Positions 63,720 through 64,000 of a stretch of 64,000 nucleotides of DNA are shown here, piece after piece (position 1 is the stretch's first letter; each line of letters starts with the position of its first letter). Source of the DNA: Clostridium_AI sp964409685 (GTDB taxonomy: Bacteria > Bacillota > Clostridia > Lachnospirales > Lachnospiraceae); NCBI GenBank assembly GCA_964409685.1, contig CAYPEJ010000015.1, forward strand, positions 31,018-95,017, given 5' to 3'. The notes beneath the pieces were generated by a model. The model ran no database searches. It saw nothing but the letters and a program-made list of their open reading frames with translations, and was not told where the DNA came from. Made by a program: the position numbers and the translations under genes.

Positions 63720-63812
63720 GCAAAATGTCGTCTGTTTTTCCAATGTGTATGCAAAACTTATCTATGTAAACAATACTATATTTTTCTCAATCAAAAATGG
63801 AACAAAAACAAA

Positions 63813-63844
63813 AGAGGAAACATTGATTTCTCAACATTTCCTCT
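63813..63844 (-). terminator. Terminator of the tRNA operon
   Basis: AGAGGAAA and TTTCCTCT with inner TTGA/TCAA, after tRNA-Leu on the minus strand, followed by CTTTTGTTTTTG. Confidence 0.75.
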
Positions 63845-63857
63845 TCTTCTCGATTAC

Positions 63858-63943
63858 TGCCGGCGACCGGAATCGAACCGGTACGGGAGGTTAGTCCCGC
63901 AGGATTTTAAGTCCTGTGCGTCTGCCAGTTCCGCCACGCCGGC
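63858..63943 (-). tRNA. tRNA-Leu (TAA)
   Basis: 86 bases with the long variable arm of class II tRNAs. Acceptor GCCGGCG/CGCCGGC, anticodon loop CTTAAAA with anticodon TAA, T-arm GGTTCGATTCC. Discriminator A, no encoded CCA. Confidence 0.96.
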
Positions 63944-63946
63944 GGA

Positions 63947-64000
63947 TGGATGGAGAAGGATTCGAACCTTCGAAAGCGTTGCTAACAGATTTACAGTCTG
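63947..64000 (-). tRNA. tRNA-Tyr (GTA), 5' part outside the window
   Basis: The visible 3' part has an anticodon stem-loop with CTGTAAA (anticodon GTA), variable arm, T-arm GAAGGTTCGAATCCTTC and acceptor 3' strand TCCATCC plus A. It is three bases from tRNA-Leu. Confidence 0.9.

Larger units (their letters stand above)
62997..63790. repeat. Tandem duplication of a type I toxin-antitoxin unit
   Basis: About 375 bases occur twice (62997-63371 and 63416-63790), 419 bases apart. The toxin and antitoxin parts are identical; upstream of the toxin promoter the copies differ at about a dozen positions. Confidence 0.92.

Noticed and set aside
63137..63894. Two related plus-strand ORFs (77 and 112 codons) starting MYVNAEKM
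   Set aside because: They are antisense to the toxin genes and their leaders and are open only because of A/T-rich sequence; neither has a ribosome site.

Overview
The window is low-GC Firmicutes DNA, most likely from a cellulolytic Lachnospiraceae close to Lachnoclostridium (Clostridium) phytofermentans. The evidence is an adjacent GH48-GH9 cellulase pair with CBM3-type tails and no dockerins, a secreted family-9-type pectate lyase, a GH3 beta-glucosidase, Agr-type peptide signalling, T-box control of ilvBN, and strong AGGAGG ribosome sites. No database was searched; all names come from reading motifs.

Layout. 0-2.6 kb: an Agr-like locus (GHKL sensor kinase, a 47-residue AgrD-like peptide, and a LytTR regulator broken at an A9 run). 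2.6-4.8 kb: Spx/ArsC-like protein and an ABC-F ATPase. 5-6.7 kb: an MqsR-like toxin with a YgiT/MqsA-Panacea antitoxin, whose promoter lies between two palindromic operators. 6.7-12.3 kb: anion permease, then a minus-strand row of small enzymes (Nudix, EamA, nucleotidyltransferase, chloramphenicol-acetyltransferase-like, P-loop kinase, sugar acetyltransferase). 12.5-21.4 kb: domain-swapped GH3 enzyme, a second AgrD-like peptide behind a degenerate AgrC-like pseudokinase, and the pectate lyase. 21.5-24.3 kb: T-box and ilvBN. 24.3-30 kb: aldo/keto reductase, HD-GYP protein, NrnA-like DHH phosphoesterase, GHKL/LytTR pair. 30-35.6 kb: the cellulase operon. 36-38.3 kb: hemerythrin, a small Cys protein, MATE exporter. 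38.5-40.7 kb: a decayed accessory patch (RelB/DinJ-like antitoxin, internally deleted PIN toxin, macro-domain fragment, RhuM). 40.8-58.6 kb: housekeeping genes (RlmD, YhaM, an HtrA-like pseudoprotease, MutS2, a two-component pair, TrmL, CheX, aminotransferase/Lrp/AIR-synthase-like, VanW protein, Nth, radical SAM). 58.7-62.9 kb: tRNA-Phe and an operon of a Smr-less MutS2 paralogue plus an Lsa-type ABC-F protein. This operon sits behind a leader with a strong promoter, a 12-codon uORF, stem-loops and an intrinsic terminator. 63-64 kb: two tandem copies of a type I toxin-antitoxin module, then tRNA-Leu and the start of a tRNA-Tyr at the window edge.

How it fits together. Secreted cellulases and pectate lyase would release oligosaccharides, which the GH3 enzyme, having no signal peptide, would finish inside the cell. 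Two AgrD-like peptides suggest cell-density signalling. The most interesting unexplained systems are the leader-controlled mutS2-like/ABC-F operon, the duplicated type I toxin-antitoxin units with an apparent anti-Shine-Dalgarno antitoxin RNA, and the orphan AgrD/pseudokinase pair.
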